Assembly: GCA_036186865.1 (NCBI GenBank)
Contig: AP025049.1
Span: 25,052,058-25,116,057 of the forward strand
Direction: 5' to 3'
From: Eustoma russellianum
Lineage: Eukaryota > Streptophyta > Magnoliopsida > Gentianales > Gentianaceae
DNA: 64,000 nucleotides
A program made the translations under genes and the position numbers. The notes below the pieces were generated by a model. It saw only the letters and a list, made by a program, of their open reading frames with translations. It made no database searches and was not told the origin of the DNA. Shown here in pieces: positions 43,585-55,399 of this stretch. How positions within the stretch are numbered: position 1 is the first letter of the stretch; each line of letters begins with the position of its first letter.

Positions 43585-45990
43585 ATGGACATACATGAAG
43601 AATTGAGTGTAGTTGGCATATTACCAGCAAGTGAAAGTGATAAAGAAGTGGCTGCAAGTAAGTTAAGTGGCACGTTGACAAGGAAGAGTTGGCAGAGAAC
43701 CCCATCAAGGAAAAAGACAATTTTGACCAAGGACATATCAGTAAATTTGCACCCTATTGGATATGATAAGGCTCAAGCTCAAACCTCTACAAATGTGTCT
43801 CATTCAGCTCCAAGGCCATCAGATGTCGTTTCTGATATAGTTGAGACGATCCAAGGCAGTCAACAGAAGTTTCACCTTTCATGCTGTTGGTTCTCACAAT
43901 CTGTCAATTGTTGGTCCATCTCAAAATGTGGAGAGGGACTTGATTGGATACTTGATGATGACTTCTTCCATGATTTTCCAGGGAGACACAACCGAGATGA
44001 AGAAGATGTATTACTTGGTTTCAGTGACAGGGAACCAGATCCAGCTGAAACTGAATTAGAAAGGCAAGAACATTTGCTTGCATCTGCAGTAGAAAGGCAT
44101 GAAGAGGTTGGTCAGTCTGAGATTGAATGCATAAATATTGGTGATTGGAATGAAGCAGTGGAGGATGAGCTAATATTCTTCCACAGTGATCCAGAAAAGG
44201 TAAATGAGTACTGTGCCTTTGATTTTAAAGATGAGTTTAGTAAAAATGAATTTGATTTGAGAGTAGGTCAACAGTTTGCATCTGCTGCAAAATTTAGAGA
44301 GGCTCTAATTGAGTGGAATGTTAGAAGAGGATATGAGGTAAGGTATCATAAGAATGAGGCAACCAGGGGTCAAAGCCTCATGTAATAGGGGCTATAATTG
44401 GAGGATCCATGCTCAGTTATGTGCCATTACTCTACATTCATGATAAAGACATTGACAGGGGAACATAGTTGTGGTAGGAATTACAGAAACCAGCATTGTA
44501 CTTTTAGGTATCTTAGCAAAAGATATAAAGATCAGTTCAAGGGCAATCCTGATTTCAACATCAAGGGTCTTACACATCAAGTTAGGACAGAGTTAATGGT
44601 GGATGTGAATAAGAAACAGTTGTATAAAGCATAAAAAAGGCAAAGGAGGAAATTTAGAGTATGTCAGGGTGCAGTACAAATAGCTATGAGATTATGCTAA
44701 AATGATTAGGAAGACAAACCCTGTGAGTGAGGTTAGGATAAAAACACAGTGCTTGATGAGACCTGACCACCAATATTTGAATGGTTGTTTGTGTGTTTTA
44801 ATGCTTGTAGACTTGGTTTTATTAATGGATGTAGGCCTATTATTGGGTTGGATGGTTGTTTCTTGAAAGGCACCCTGAAAGGTCAGTTGTTGAGTGCAGT
44901 TGGAAGATATGGTAATGATAACATGTTCTCTATTGCTGTGTTCGTGGCAGAGGCTGAGAACTTTAGTAGCTGGAAGTGGTTCTTGGAACACCTTCATGAA
45001 TGCATAGGTCAGAGGCCTGATTGACTACAATACACCATAATTTCAGACAGGCAAAAGGGATTAGTACATGCTATTAACACTGTTTTTCCCACATGTGAAC
45101 AAAGATTTTGTGTGAGACACATGTTTCAGAATTTCAAGGTTAAGTATAGTGGTAAGGATTTGGGTGATGCAATATGAGCTTGTGCAACAGCCTCACATCC
45201 TGCAGATTTCAATATGCACATGGAACATCTTACCAGGCTTAATGAAGAAGCTGCCAACTAGTTGAAGAATATCCCATCAAATATCTGGTCAAAAGTTTTT
45301 TTTTCTTTTACAAGTAAGTGTGATGTGTTGGTAAACAATTTGTCCGAGTCATTCAATGCCAGCATTTTACCAACAAGAGAGATGCCAATCATTAGCATGA
45401 TGGAGTACATTAGAAAGCAAACAATGGCCAGAATGCAATGCTAGAGGACAGGAATAAGAGGATATGATGGATCACATTGCCCAAACCTGATGGCAAAGTT
45501 GGAGAAGGTAAAGGCAAGTAGTAGAAGCTGTACTGCCTTGATGTCAGATTGGAAACTCTTTGAAGTTGACACTGGGTATGGTTGTTATGTAGTTAATCTT
45601 GATACCAAAGAGTGCACCTGCAGGATGTTTCAACTGGTTGGTTACCCAAGTAGACATGCCATTGCTACAATATAGGTTGAAAGGGGATGTATGTATGATC
45701 ATGTTCATGAGTTTTATTCAAAAGCAATGTATGTCTACACCTATTCACCAGTTCTATATCCAATACCATCAAGCACCTACTGGGATCAAATTCACCTAGC
45801 CCCAATTCAACCACCTACAGTCAGGAAACAAAGTGGCAGACCAAAGAAACAAAGGAAGAGGACTCAAGAGGAGCTTAAGAGTCATGAAAGGGTTACAAAG
45901 AAAGGGCTGGCCAACCACTGCACTGGTTGCAATCAGAGACGTCATAACATCATCTCATGTAAAGCTCCTGTTCATCCATCAACCAAGACA
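43585..45990 (+). pseudogene. MuDR-type MULE transposase of MULE-2, decayed
   Basis: The first frame (43585-44385) has a poorly conserved N terminus, an acidic region (DDDFFHDFPGRHNRDEED) and the start of the MuDR DNA-binding domain (FDLRVGQQFASAAKFREAL). After a frame change the domain ends with TFMIKTLTGEHSC. The MULE domain lies at 44785-45024 (IIGLDGCFLKGTLKGQLLSA, WKWFLEHLHECIG), continued by ISDRQKGLVHAI. SWIM: ECTCRMFQLVGYPSRHA near 45610. Zinc knuckle: HCTGCNQRRHNIISC near 45916. Stops occur where tryptophan, glutamine or arginine is expected. Not functional. Confidence 0.88.
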
Positions 45991-46379
45991 AAAAAGGTAA
46001 CCAATAATGTTTTTTGTGACAACTTGTTCATTTCCCCTGGAATTTTTATCAAGCATTTTTTATGTATAGACAAAGGGAAAACCAGTTTGTTACATCATCA
46101 AGGCCTACTTCATCTCAAGTGTCACAACAAGGATCAACTCCACCTTCAGGCCAGCCAGATGCCATGTAGTTTAGGAGTTGCAGTAGTTATGGTAGTTTTA
46201 GGTCATATCCCTTATTTCTAGAATTGCTATGTTATATTTTGGCAGGAAGGCTAAATATGTAATTTTTTGGAAGCATAGATGATTATGTATTATTTTGGCT
46301 TCCTGGATGGTTATGTCAAATTTTGGAAGATGGTGTTTTATTGTATTGCAGGTACTTACATTGACAATGGCCATTTTCA

Positions 46380-47150
46380 TGTTTACAGTGTCTTTGGTAA
46401 GTTCACATTGTCATTTGCATTGGCATTGCAACGTTGACATTGGAGTTTGTTGATTCATTGGCATGTTTGTAGTGGCATTGGTAACATCACAGTGTCATTG
46501 GTACGTTGACAATGATAGAGGCAGGATGACATTGCCATTGGCTCGATGACATTGCCATTGGCACGTTGACATTGTCATTGGCAGAGTGACATTGTCATTG
46601 GCACGGTGACATTGCCATTGGCACGATGGCATTGTCATTTGCATTATGCCATGTTTGCAGTGGCCTTGGCAATGGCCTGAAGTGCAACCTTTTGATGTGA
46701 CATTGGGTTTACAATAGCATTGACACTTTGACATTGGCATGGTGACATTGCCATTGGCAGGTTTACATTGCCATTGACACGTTGACATTGTCATTGGCAC
46801 GGTGACATTGCCATTGGCACGATGACATTGTCATTTGCATTGTGCCATGTTTGTAGTGGCCTTGGCAATGGCCTGAAGTGCAACCTTTTGATGTGACATT
46901 GGGTTTACAGTAGCATTGACACTTTGACATTGAGTTTTGTTGATTCATTGGTATTTGTTGTGCCATTGGCATTTGCTTTTACATTATCATTGTCCTTGCC
47001 ACAGTTGACATTCCCACTGTTAATGCCAATGACTTTTCACATTGGCACTATATCAATGACATTGCACATCTGCACTGCATCAATGACATTGCACATTTGC
47101 ACTGCAACAATGACATTGCACATCTGCACTGCATCAACGTGGTTGCACAT
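46380..47150. repeat. minisatellite of 20-bp units inside MULE-2
   Basis: Variants of gcacggtgacattgccattg repeat every 20 bp near 46525-46640 and 46780-46840, embedded in a longer duplication of about 200 bp (gtggccttggcaatggcctg at about 46660 and 46856). A different 24-bp repeat (tgacattgcacatctgcactg) follows at 47060-47140. It lies between the transposase end and the antisense ORF. Confidence 0.88.
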
Positions 47151-47327
47151 CTCGGGTGCCTATTTCAACACTTCAGTCCAGTCACCAAAAACACATAACA
47201 TGCCAAAAAACTTCATTTTATTTCATCATTAAAAGTAGCGCAATTACATCGGATCACTATTACAATTACGCCACATTGCCACACAAACAGAAAATAAAGC
47301 TACAGCTGTGCACACACACAACATTAT

Positions 47328-47660
47328 CTACATATACTTCATGTTTTGCTGCATCATTCTCATGTCACCATCACATCCATTTAACTTGGTCTTCTCTCTG
47401 CTGCTTTTGCTTTTGCATATTACATTTGGATCCTTTACAGAGCCTTCCCTACTGATTGGATTACACCAAGCCCAGAAATCACACTTGCTACTCTCACACT
47501 TGAAATAGAACATGCCTTTGGAAGGTCTTGCATGCTTCACAATCTTCAAATCAACATCCTTACCATATTTGCATAATTTGTTCTCAAATCTCAGGTCTTG
47601 AGCTCCACTATCCAGGTATCCCCAATGTCTGTTTGATGAAGATGATGAAGATCTGTCCAT
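47328..47660 (-). CDS. MULE-2 GRF-type zinc-finger protein, 110 aa, antisense to the transposase
   Basis: The ATG at 47660 opens MDRSSSSSSNRHWGYLDSGA. Residues about 28-67 (LCKYGKDVDLKIVKHARPSK, then FYFKCESSKCDFWAWCNP) follow the GRF zinc-finger pattern: an N-terminal cysteine, aromatic F/Y-F-x-C, a C-x4-C pair and W-x-W-C. GRF fingers bind single-stranded nucleic acid in several DNA-repair and topoisomerase proteins. The remainder is basic (KSKSSREKTK) and ends in a methionine-rich tail. The ORF has no internal stop although the transposase beside it is ruined. It is convergent with the transposase and lies near the right inverted end, like mudrB in maize MuDR by position only. A host-derived capture is an alternative. 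Confidence 0.6.
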   Translation of the reverse strand: MDRSSSSSSNRHWGYLDSGAQDLRFENKLCKYGKDVDLKIVKHARPSKGMFYFKCESSKCDFWAWCNPISREGSVKDPNVICKSKSSREKTKLNGCDGDMRMMQQNMKYM

Positions 47661-49483
47661 GGGTGACTTGAACGAGGTATGTGCACTGACTTGTCTCTTG
47701 AAGCTGACAGCTGCACCTTGTAGAAAAGAATGAGATGAATCTAGTTGTTTGCTTTGGAAGAACTCACTTCCCAGGGATGAATCAAAGAAACGGTGTAGAG
47801 AATCACATGGTTGAGCATCAGAGAAGAAGAGAAGAAGAATAGACTGTTGTGTTGAATGTGATGAATGTAACCATGTTTTATCATTGAAGGGGGGGGGGGT
47901 AAATTAGTCTATTTTGTGTATAATTATGGAGGAAAGGATAATGTGACCGTTGTTTATGTATTCATTGCCAGGTGTCAATCCCTTATGGCTTTTCTCGCTT
48001 TCGCCCAAACTTTAAGTTAGCTAAGGGTGCATTTTAATACATTAGGGGGGCAAATGGAGATTACACAATACTTGAAGGGGGTAAAAGGGAATTAACCCTA
48101 AAATCAATAACTATATATAAACTAGCGTGCTTTCTATTCGTAAATAAAATTACTAAATTACCCTTAACATCCAAAAGACAAAGTCAACAAGTACAGTCAT
48201 CAAAGTCAAATAGGTCAACGTCCAATCAAAGGTTAGTCCAAGTCAAAACCAATGATGCAATTTTCTAAAATCCGATGCAATGCCAACTCAAAATCAAATT
48301 TCCAAAGTTTCAAGCCAAAGTTCGATTCCAAGTTCGATCCAAAGCCAATTGACCAAATCCGAATCTAACTCGGTGCCAAATCCAAAGTCCAAATCCAAAT
48401 TACAATGCAATGACTACATCACTTTCTCCACAAGTGACTTATACTGTAAGACATACAAATTGATCTTTTAATAGTCAATATGCCCAGCGCTTTATCGAAA
48501 TGCCAATATGCCTGGTCACCCTAATGACGGCCAATATGTCCATGCGTTCTATATTAAAATAGGCAATTTGTTCAGACGATCCGTTTGTTTTGAATCAATC
48601 CAGCTTAACGATATATTTCATCTTGTAAAGGTGAATTTCGAAATATGCAATGCAATTTCCAAAACGATTTCCAAAGTCCAAATATTTCCAAGGTCCAAAT
48701 ATCAAATAAACCAAATACAAAATATGCCAAATAATCAAATAATTCCAATATATCAAAACGACTTATCGCATCCCGTGTATCTACATATGTATATATATCC
48801 ACGTCTATACATATGCATATACACGTATATACTTACACGTATCTCCTTCAACCCACAGCCCAACTCCTCCCACCTCACCCTAATCACCCTCGGCAACCAA
48901 CTGGTCGTAGCCACCAGAGCCCATCCTCTACCCCAGTTTCCTCGCTTGTGCCCCTCCCGACTCTCCAAAACCCTAATTTAACTCAACCCTCTCCTTAAAC
49001 CTCAGCCTCCTTCAAAAAATTACACCACTCATATTTTCTCACATTTAGCACATCAGGCAGCAAGCATAGTTCATGACTAACACTCATCACCTGCGCATTC
49101 GCTGCCACTTGGTCGGCGCGTGTGCCTCACGCGCCGCCGCTGGTCGCCGCCTCCGACCACCATAATTCATTTTTTCTCATTTTCAACCATATTCCACCCT
49201 CAAGTTATGCTAGATCGCAATTTATCAAAAATTCAAATTTGCCAAAACCCAATCAAAATTCCAAATTCATTTAATAAAAATACACCTATTTGGTAACATA
49301 TAAGCCATATTCCCAATAAAACTATAACCAAACATATGCCAAAAATATCCCACTGGCCGTTGTCAACCCCATTGGCATACCTATCACTTTCGGCCATAAC
49401 AATATACGCAACCCAATTTGAAATATTACCTATGTATAAATATTGCAAAACCACATACATAACAGGTATATATATGTGTGTGT

Positions 49484-49499
49484 ATATATATATATATAT
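49484..49499. repeat. (TA)n microsatellite
   Basis: tatatatatatatata within LTR a. Confidence 0.9.
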
Positions 49500-49894
49500 T
49501 ACTTTGACCGCATTCGGCCGATCCCCCCCATAGTATACATCATATATTTTTCGGCCCATATCATTTGCAATACAAAACTTACAACTTTATGATATATAAA
49601 TGTTGACAATGGGGCATACATATATATGAACGTGCATCCAACTATGAAGACAAGACTATACATGTATGATCCAAAGTTGTTGCCGGAAATATAACCATAT
49701 ATTTGTAAAATCATAGTAAACACAGGTAGGATACTTACCTGGATCCGTTTATACAATACCGTAAATGGAGTAGGGTTTGTTGGGAACAAAATGGCCTTTT
49801 ACTTTTCCTAAGAGCTGGCAACCGAATGGGTTTGAGGGGTATGAGGCTGTCAATTTCTTGTTTAAGGTGGAGTAGGGTTTTTGGTTTGATTACG

Positions 49895-49919
49895 GTTGTG
49901 TGTATATATATATATATGG

Positions 49920-49953
<34 letters not shown>

Positions 49954-49975
49954 TTATATATATGGTTATATATAT
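49895..49975. repeat. (TA)n microsatellite with GGTTATATA spacers
   Basis: Alternating TA runs broken by ggtta units, immediately left of the LINE target site; unstable sequence within LTR a. Confidence 0.9.
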
Positions 49976-50110
49976 GTAGTTGTAGAACAGCCCCAGCAAA
50001 CAGAAATTCTGGCGTCAGTTCACCCAGTATCTTAGATTATCATTGATAAGCCGTTCATATTTGCTGATGGTCCGCCCTCTGATTCTCAAAATCTGTCACT
50101 ATTAGGTTGT

Positions 50111-50491
50111 TTGTCTGAATATGTTATGCCTGAAAAATCCTCCTCCAGCACGGACACTGTGCTGGTGCATACGGCTTCAGATTCTGAGTTATCGATGATG
50201 CCTGCAGCTAAATTCCCAGATGATAGTTCTCTAAACAATATGCAGAATGAATATAGGCAATTGTCTGAGTCTTCGTCTCGTCGCATTCTAACAGTCAAGG
50301 AGGGATCTTCAGATGCAGAATTAATGCAACATATTTCTAAGCCTATTGTTGATTCCGATGAGGAAGGATACATCCCATGCATTCACAAGCGTAGTCGACG
50401 TCTTCACTGTCAGATCCCACGTCCACCTCATCAGGTTATTACTCATAGTATTACTCGGTCTTCTAATTCTTTTACTCAGTTTTCTCAATGA
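50111..50491 (+). pseudogene. LINE ORF1 (C-terminal part)
   Basis: A 126-residue serine-rich frame (MSEYVMPEKSSSSTD) with no finger motif; the RNA-binding N-terminal part expected of plant L1 ORF1 is not visible. Its TGA overlaps the ORF2 ATG in the tetranucleotide ATGA at 50488-50491. Confidence 0.55.
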
Positions 50492-53400
50492 ATGCACTTA
50501 CTTGGAATATAAGGGGTTTACGTGCCTCCCTTTCTCGGTTGCGACTTTTGCTTCATCAATATTCTATACAATTTTTGTTCGTGATTGAACCACAACAGCC
50601 CATGATGCGTATGACTAGGGCAAAAATACATCTTGGTTTGACTTCGGCTCAGTGCCTGTGTGATTGTCATGCTTGGTGTTTTTGGCAATCATCAGTTATG
50701 GACTTGTTAGAGGTCCGTCTTTTAGATCAAGTCGCCCACTTCCGTTTTCGTATGAATAGTCAACACAGTAGCGGCTAGACAGTCTCTATGGCAATCTTTT
50801 CGGCAGCACTAATATTCAGAGCCTTAGCTCATATAAGGCGATTTTAATGCTTTTCGATCTCCTTCTGATCATAAAGGTGCCTCTCGTCCTTCTTTGTCAT
50901 CTTTGACGGATTTTGTAGATATGGTACATTATGACGCTTGGCATACAGTGCCTCATGTTGGAACTCGGTATACACGGCAGGGTTGTTGTGGGTTAGGGCA
51001 TGTCTGACGTCGACTAGATTGGGTTTTCTGCAACGATGGTTTCTATGAGTTATTTCCGGAGGTACGTTTAACACATCTCAGCAGGACTAGTTCTAATCAT
51101 TGTCCTTTGTTGATTCAATGTGGCCGAAATCCTTTTCATGGCCCTGAAAAATTTTATTTCAATACTGCTTAGACATCCCATCCCGATTTTCTCACTTTTA
51201 AGCGATCCACATGGACATCATATCCCACAATCGGAGGCATGAGAGGGTCATGTGCAAAATTGTGCATTTTTAAAAAGGATGTGTCTCATTGGAACAAAGA
51301 AGTTTTTGGTAATATCTTTCACTGTCTAGAATCTACGGAGCAACGTGCTCGCTCATTAGAGTTGATACATGATCTTGACCCAAGTGATAGGAATCGCATG
51401 GCCTACTTTGAGTCTCAAGCAGAGTTGAAACAAGCTTCATTTCGGGAAATGGAATATTGGAAACTGAAGGCTCGAGTAAAATGGCTTCGTGATGGAGAAT
51501 GTAACTCTCGGTATTATCATTCGATAGTTAAAGATAAACACCGTCGTCAGGGTCTTCATCACATACATACAGACACTAGAGAGTTATGCGATATGCCAGA
51601 AAGTGTGGGAACTACAGCTATAGATCATTTTATGCGTATGTTCACAGCTCAACCAGTGGAGGATAGCACTGATTTTCTAGCTTCTATCCCATTGTTGGTA
51701 TCGGATGAGGACAATGCCATGCTAACACACATGCCCTCAATTGAGGAGGTCAAACAAGAAGTTTGGAGTCTAGATCCCCACAATGTAGCGGGTCCGAATG
51801 GTTATAATGGATGGTTTTTTAACAGGTGTTGGGAGGTTATTTCTTTGGATGTCTATAAAGCATTGTAGGAGTTCTTCCTTGGATTCCCTATTCCACATGC
51901 CATGGTACATTTGATGCTTATTTTACTCCCAAAGGGCACGGCCCAACAAACCTTTAGTGATTTTCGTTCGATAGCTTTATCTAGTTTTATGAGTAAGATT
52001 CAAACACGCATTCTTGCTTTTCAGTTGAATTCTATTTTTTCCAAGATTATCTCTCCCGAACAAGCAGGATTTCAGAAGAGCAGAGGCAGCACCAAACAAG
52101 TTTTATTGGCTAATGAATTAATCCATCGGTTCGATAGAGGTACAAGACAGCATAACGCGATTGTAAAGTTGGATATGGCGAAAACTTTTGATCGTTTTAG
52201 TTGGCAGTTTCTCAGAGCTGTGCTTCTTCGTTTTGGATTCCCATCCTTTTTCATCACCCTTGTGCTCAATCATTTGGAAGGTATGCATATATCTATTTTG
52301 ATTAATGGTATTCCTCATGGCTTTTTTGCCCTACTAGAGGGGTTAATCAGAGGGATCCTTTATCGCCTCTCCTTTTTATATTGGCAGCGGAAGGATTTAG
52401 CAGGGGATTAAAACGGTTAGTAGAACAGTCATACATTATGCCATTTTCTCTTGGTCGCATGCCAATGGTTATTTCCCACTTGTGTTATGATGATGATCTG
52501 TTGATTTTAGCTGCAAATCGCAGAAATTTATCTCGCTTTAAGTAATTTCTTTCGGTATATGAGAGTGTTTCGAGTTAGACAGTTAACTGGCATAAAAGTA
52601 CGGTGGTTTTTTCTGATCGCGTGCCTACATCTCAACGACAATTGCTTACTCACTTGCTTGATATGCGGCAATCGGCATTACCTATGAAATATTTGGGTTC
52701 TTATCTACACAAAGGTGTTACACGGGTGAATAATTGTCAAGAGGTAATACACCATGTTGACCGGCGCTTGAGTGCATTGCAAGCTAAACTATTAGGCATG
52801 TCTGAAAGGTTAGTACTTATTCGATCCGCATTATCGTCTATTCCGAATCATGTTATGGCGGCCACTCAGTTACCACGCAGTATTATTAAAGCGTTGGAGG
52901 AACATTTTGCACGATTTCTATGGGGTAATGATAGGCGCCATTGGGTATCATAGACAAAGATATGTTATCCGAAATCTGAGGGTGACATTGCTATTAGATG
53001 GGTAAGCGCAGTACAAGATGCATTTTCATGTAAATTATGGTGGAGATATCATACTCGTAACACTTTATGGAGTCAGTACATGCGACTTTGTTATGGCCAG
53101 CGTTCTGACTTTTTACCTCGTATATATGACTCTCCAGGCTGGTGACGAATTTGTGATATTAATACGATCTGCTCTATGTTGGTACAATGGAATGATGGAT
53201 CACCAATATGGTCTACAGCATCGGGACAATTTACACTTTGGTATGCCTATGATTATGTCCGACCGTTGGCAACAACACTTTTGTCTAACTCAATCATTTA
53301 GATGAAACAACAGCAGCCTTCGATTCAGGTATTTATTTGGAAACGTTTTCATGGTGCATCGCCATTACCAGATCTTGTGGCACGTTTTATACAGATCATG

Positions 53401-54242
53401 CCAACGATTTGTCCATTCTGTCGATCGGCGTCGGCAACGAATAGTCATTTATTTTATCATTGCTTGGAGATTCGGATGGTTAGGGCATATTTTGATACCC
53501 TGTTGGATATAGATATGACACATACCAGGGATCGACAGCCTTATCTAGTAGCGGTTTGGTTGTCGGCACCAACGAATTTTCTAGGGGAGGTGCAACGTGT
53601 TTATCTGGGCATTCTATTATGGAACATTTATGGAACATTTGGAAAAATTACACTGCTATTGTCTTTGGAGAGGAATCATAGTCTCAGCGGGGCATGATTT
53701 GGGATATTAGATGAGATATATTCTTATGGGCAAAATCAAGGAATGGATCTAAGATGGCGACATCTGTCCCGAGACTCATTCAAGTAGGGCTATCCTCGCC
53801 TCTTCGCTCTAATTTGATATGAATGTTATGATGGTGCCCACCGCCCTCGGGACATTTGAATCTTTACACGGATGCGGTTGTTGGGAGATGTAAAGCCGGC
53901 GGCGGTGCTATAGTTTGTGATTCAACAGGTGCATTGGTCCATGCATTATCTATTCCATTACGGCATGATTATCCCTTATGGGTGGAGTCTCAAGATGTGT
54001 TCCTTGCACTTATCTATTATATTTTGAGATTGGGACATCTTGAGGTTGAAGTTGATTGTCAAGAGTTGGTCTTCACAATGAAATCTACTACCCCCCTTGA
54101 TCCTGATTTGCATCAGCTTAGGATTCTTCTTCGAGCTTCCTCTGCACATTTACATCACACCCCGTTCTTTTTGATCGTCTACAGATGCAGCATTACAGGA
54201 CATTGCACAGATCTAACTTCTTCAGTAGGCTTGTCTCATTAG
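50488..54242 (+). pseudogene. LINE ORF2: endonuclease, reverse transcriptase, RNase H
   Basis: Endonuclease begins MNALTWNIRGLRASLSRLRL (50488). The pre-RT region is 51239-51868 (WLRDGECNSRYYHSIVKDKH, IEEVKQEVWSLDPHNVAGPN). RT: FSDFRSIALSSFMSKIQTRI, QAGFQKSRGSTKQVLLANEL, VKLDMAKTFDRFSW (51902-52411), then HLCYDDDLLIL near 52475, where FADD is usual. zf-RVT: IQVFIWKRFHG, CPFCRSASATNSHLFYHC (53302-53470). RNase H: LYTDAVVGRCKAGGGAIVCD (53856 onward). It would reverse-transcribe LINE RNA at nicked target DNA. Several stops and frameshifts make it inactive. Confidence 0.88.
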
Positions 54243-54758
54243 CAGGCTTGTTTCATCAGGAGGCTTGTTTCATTGTTTACCTATTTTGCCACATACTACA
54301 GGGCTTTAGGTTGTCAATTTTAATTTTGGATTATGTTGTACAGTGTCATGGGTCTAATAACATAAATATGCACGCTTTTTCCTTCGCCAAAGTTTTATCC
54401 ACAAGGGTGGTTTTACTTGACAAGGTTTCAATGCGACATATCATATGTTGTTGGCCTTTCACACACAATATGTACTTTTACTATTTGTTCTCGCACGATG
54501 ATGCGCTGCCCATTTATGTAATATGGTATTCCTCAGCCATAAGAGAGGTTTAATAATCATATATATGCTTTCCGATTAAAAAAAAGGTAGTTGTAGATAG
54601 TTTTTAGGTATTTTCAAAATAGCTTTAGGATATTATACCTATAGTAAACCATTCAATTTCAACCATGTCTTACCTATTTCCTATTTCAATCCACTTTATA
54701 TAGGATAACTCCTATCCTAATATTGGTATTTCCTTTTCCTAGGTTCCGGGTCACAACA

Positions 54759-55399
54759 TTCATCCCCTATTACAAAAGTTTCGCCCTCGAAACTTGCGTA
54801 TTATGTAGTCAACAACTTAGTGTAATTCTACTTAATCCATTCACCTATTATATGTCACGAATATCATTAGATCAACCTCACGTTTAGGTCACTAAACCTT
54901 CAACTCCACTTGCACCACTTAACGTGTATCATTCAACTTATATACATGTAATCTACAATTATGAATTCTTAAAACTAGTCATATATGGTCCGTTACCTAG
55001 GTAGATATCCAATCCCAAATATCCTTTAAGTCCTTCAATATGCTAACCACACTCTTCCTCAACATAGAACTAAGCTCTCAAAATTGATTCTTGCATACTT
55101 ATGCATTAGCTCTATAATCAGTGCTTCTGTGTGCTACAATCTTAACTTAACGTCTTATTCACAAATTGACCCATTCAACTGTATGTATTTTCAGAACAAG
55201 TTTTATTCTAGTACGATTAAACTTAGTTATTACTAGCATTTCACAAGATGTTCTCGTCCTCACAGGGTCCAATCCATAACTTAATTCTCCATAACCTATC
55301 TGCATTCACTCTATATTCACTTAAACAGTCATTAACTTAGCCATCTTGAGACATCCTAATCCCCCATGCTTCTGCGCGCCACTCTGATCTACCGTATTT
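54759..55399 (-). other. short internal region between gypsy LTRs a and b
   Basis: Left end ttcatcccctattacaaaag is polypurine-tract-like on the minus strand. The right end (cgcgccactctgatctacc, about 55376-55394) resembles a decayed complement of a TGGTATCAGAGTGGCGC primer site. No gag or pol remains in about 640 bp. It is the residue of a strongly deleted element. Confidence 0.6.

Larger units (their letters stand above)
42637..48098 (+). mobile_element. MULE-2: Mutator-like transposon, 5.5 kb
   Basis: Inverted ends of about 130 bp begin GG(c/g)TTAATTCC and share ttttaccccc, gtaatctccatttg, ctaatgtattaaaatgcacc. Flanking 9-mers taaaataaa (42628-42636) and taaaatcaa (48099-48107) form a target duplication with one mismatch. 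Inside are a decayed MuDR-type transposase (plus), a minisatellite and an intact antisense GRF-finger ORF. Confidence 0.92.
49986..54586 (+). mobile_element. plant L1-type LINE, 5' truncated
   Basis: Target duplication gtagttgtag lies at 49976-49985 and 54587-54596, and an A8 tail at 54578-54585 marks the 3' end. It contains the end of an ORF1, then endonuclease, reverse transcriptase, zf-RVT and RNase H segments in L1 order. About 4.6 kb remains; the ORF1 head is missing. It lies inside gypsy LTR a. Confidence 0.92.
42172..54758 (-). repeat. gypsy LTR a (about 2.5 kb), split by MULE-2 and a LINE
   Basis: Pieces 42172-42636, 48108-49985 and 54597-54758 join to about 2505 bp. In minus sense it begins TGTTGTGACCCGG and ends GGACGGGTCGTTACA. 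The same sequence order recurs in b and c (cgactcatctgcc, attacacgtcagcaaagtgac, gagcctcactgtac, cacgg(a/g)aaacaagtgttat, accctccaaaaccctaa). The segment after 54758 (ttcatcccctatt) fits a polypurine tract, so this is a 3' LTR. Confidence 0.75.

Noticed and set aside
46495..46972. Minus-strand ORFs rich in MTMSTCQWQ-like repeats
   Set aside because: Antisense translation of the 20-bp minisatellite in MULE-2; not a protein.
48508..48981. 157-aa ORF within gypsy LTR a, and similar ORFs at 56687 and 60022
   Set aside because: The same open stretch recurs in LTRs a, b and c with different frames, so it is LTR sequence rather than a gene.
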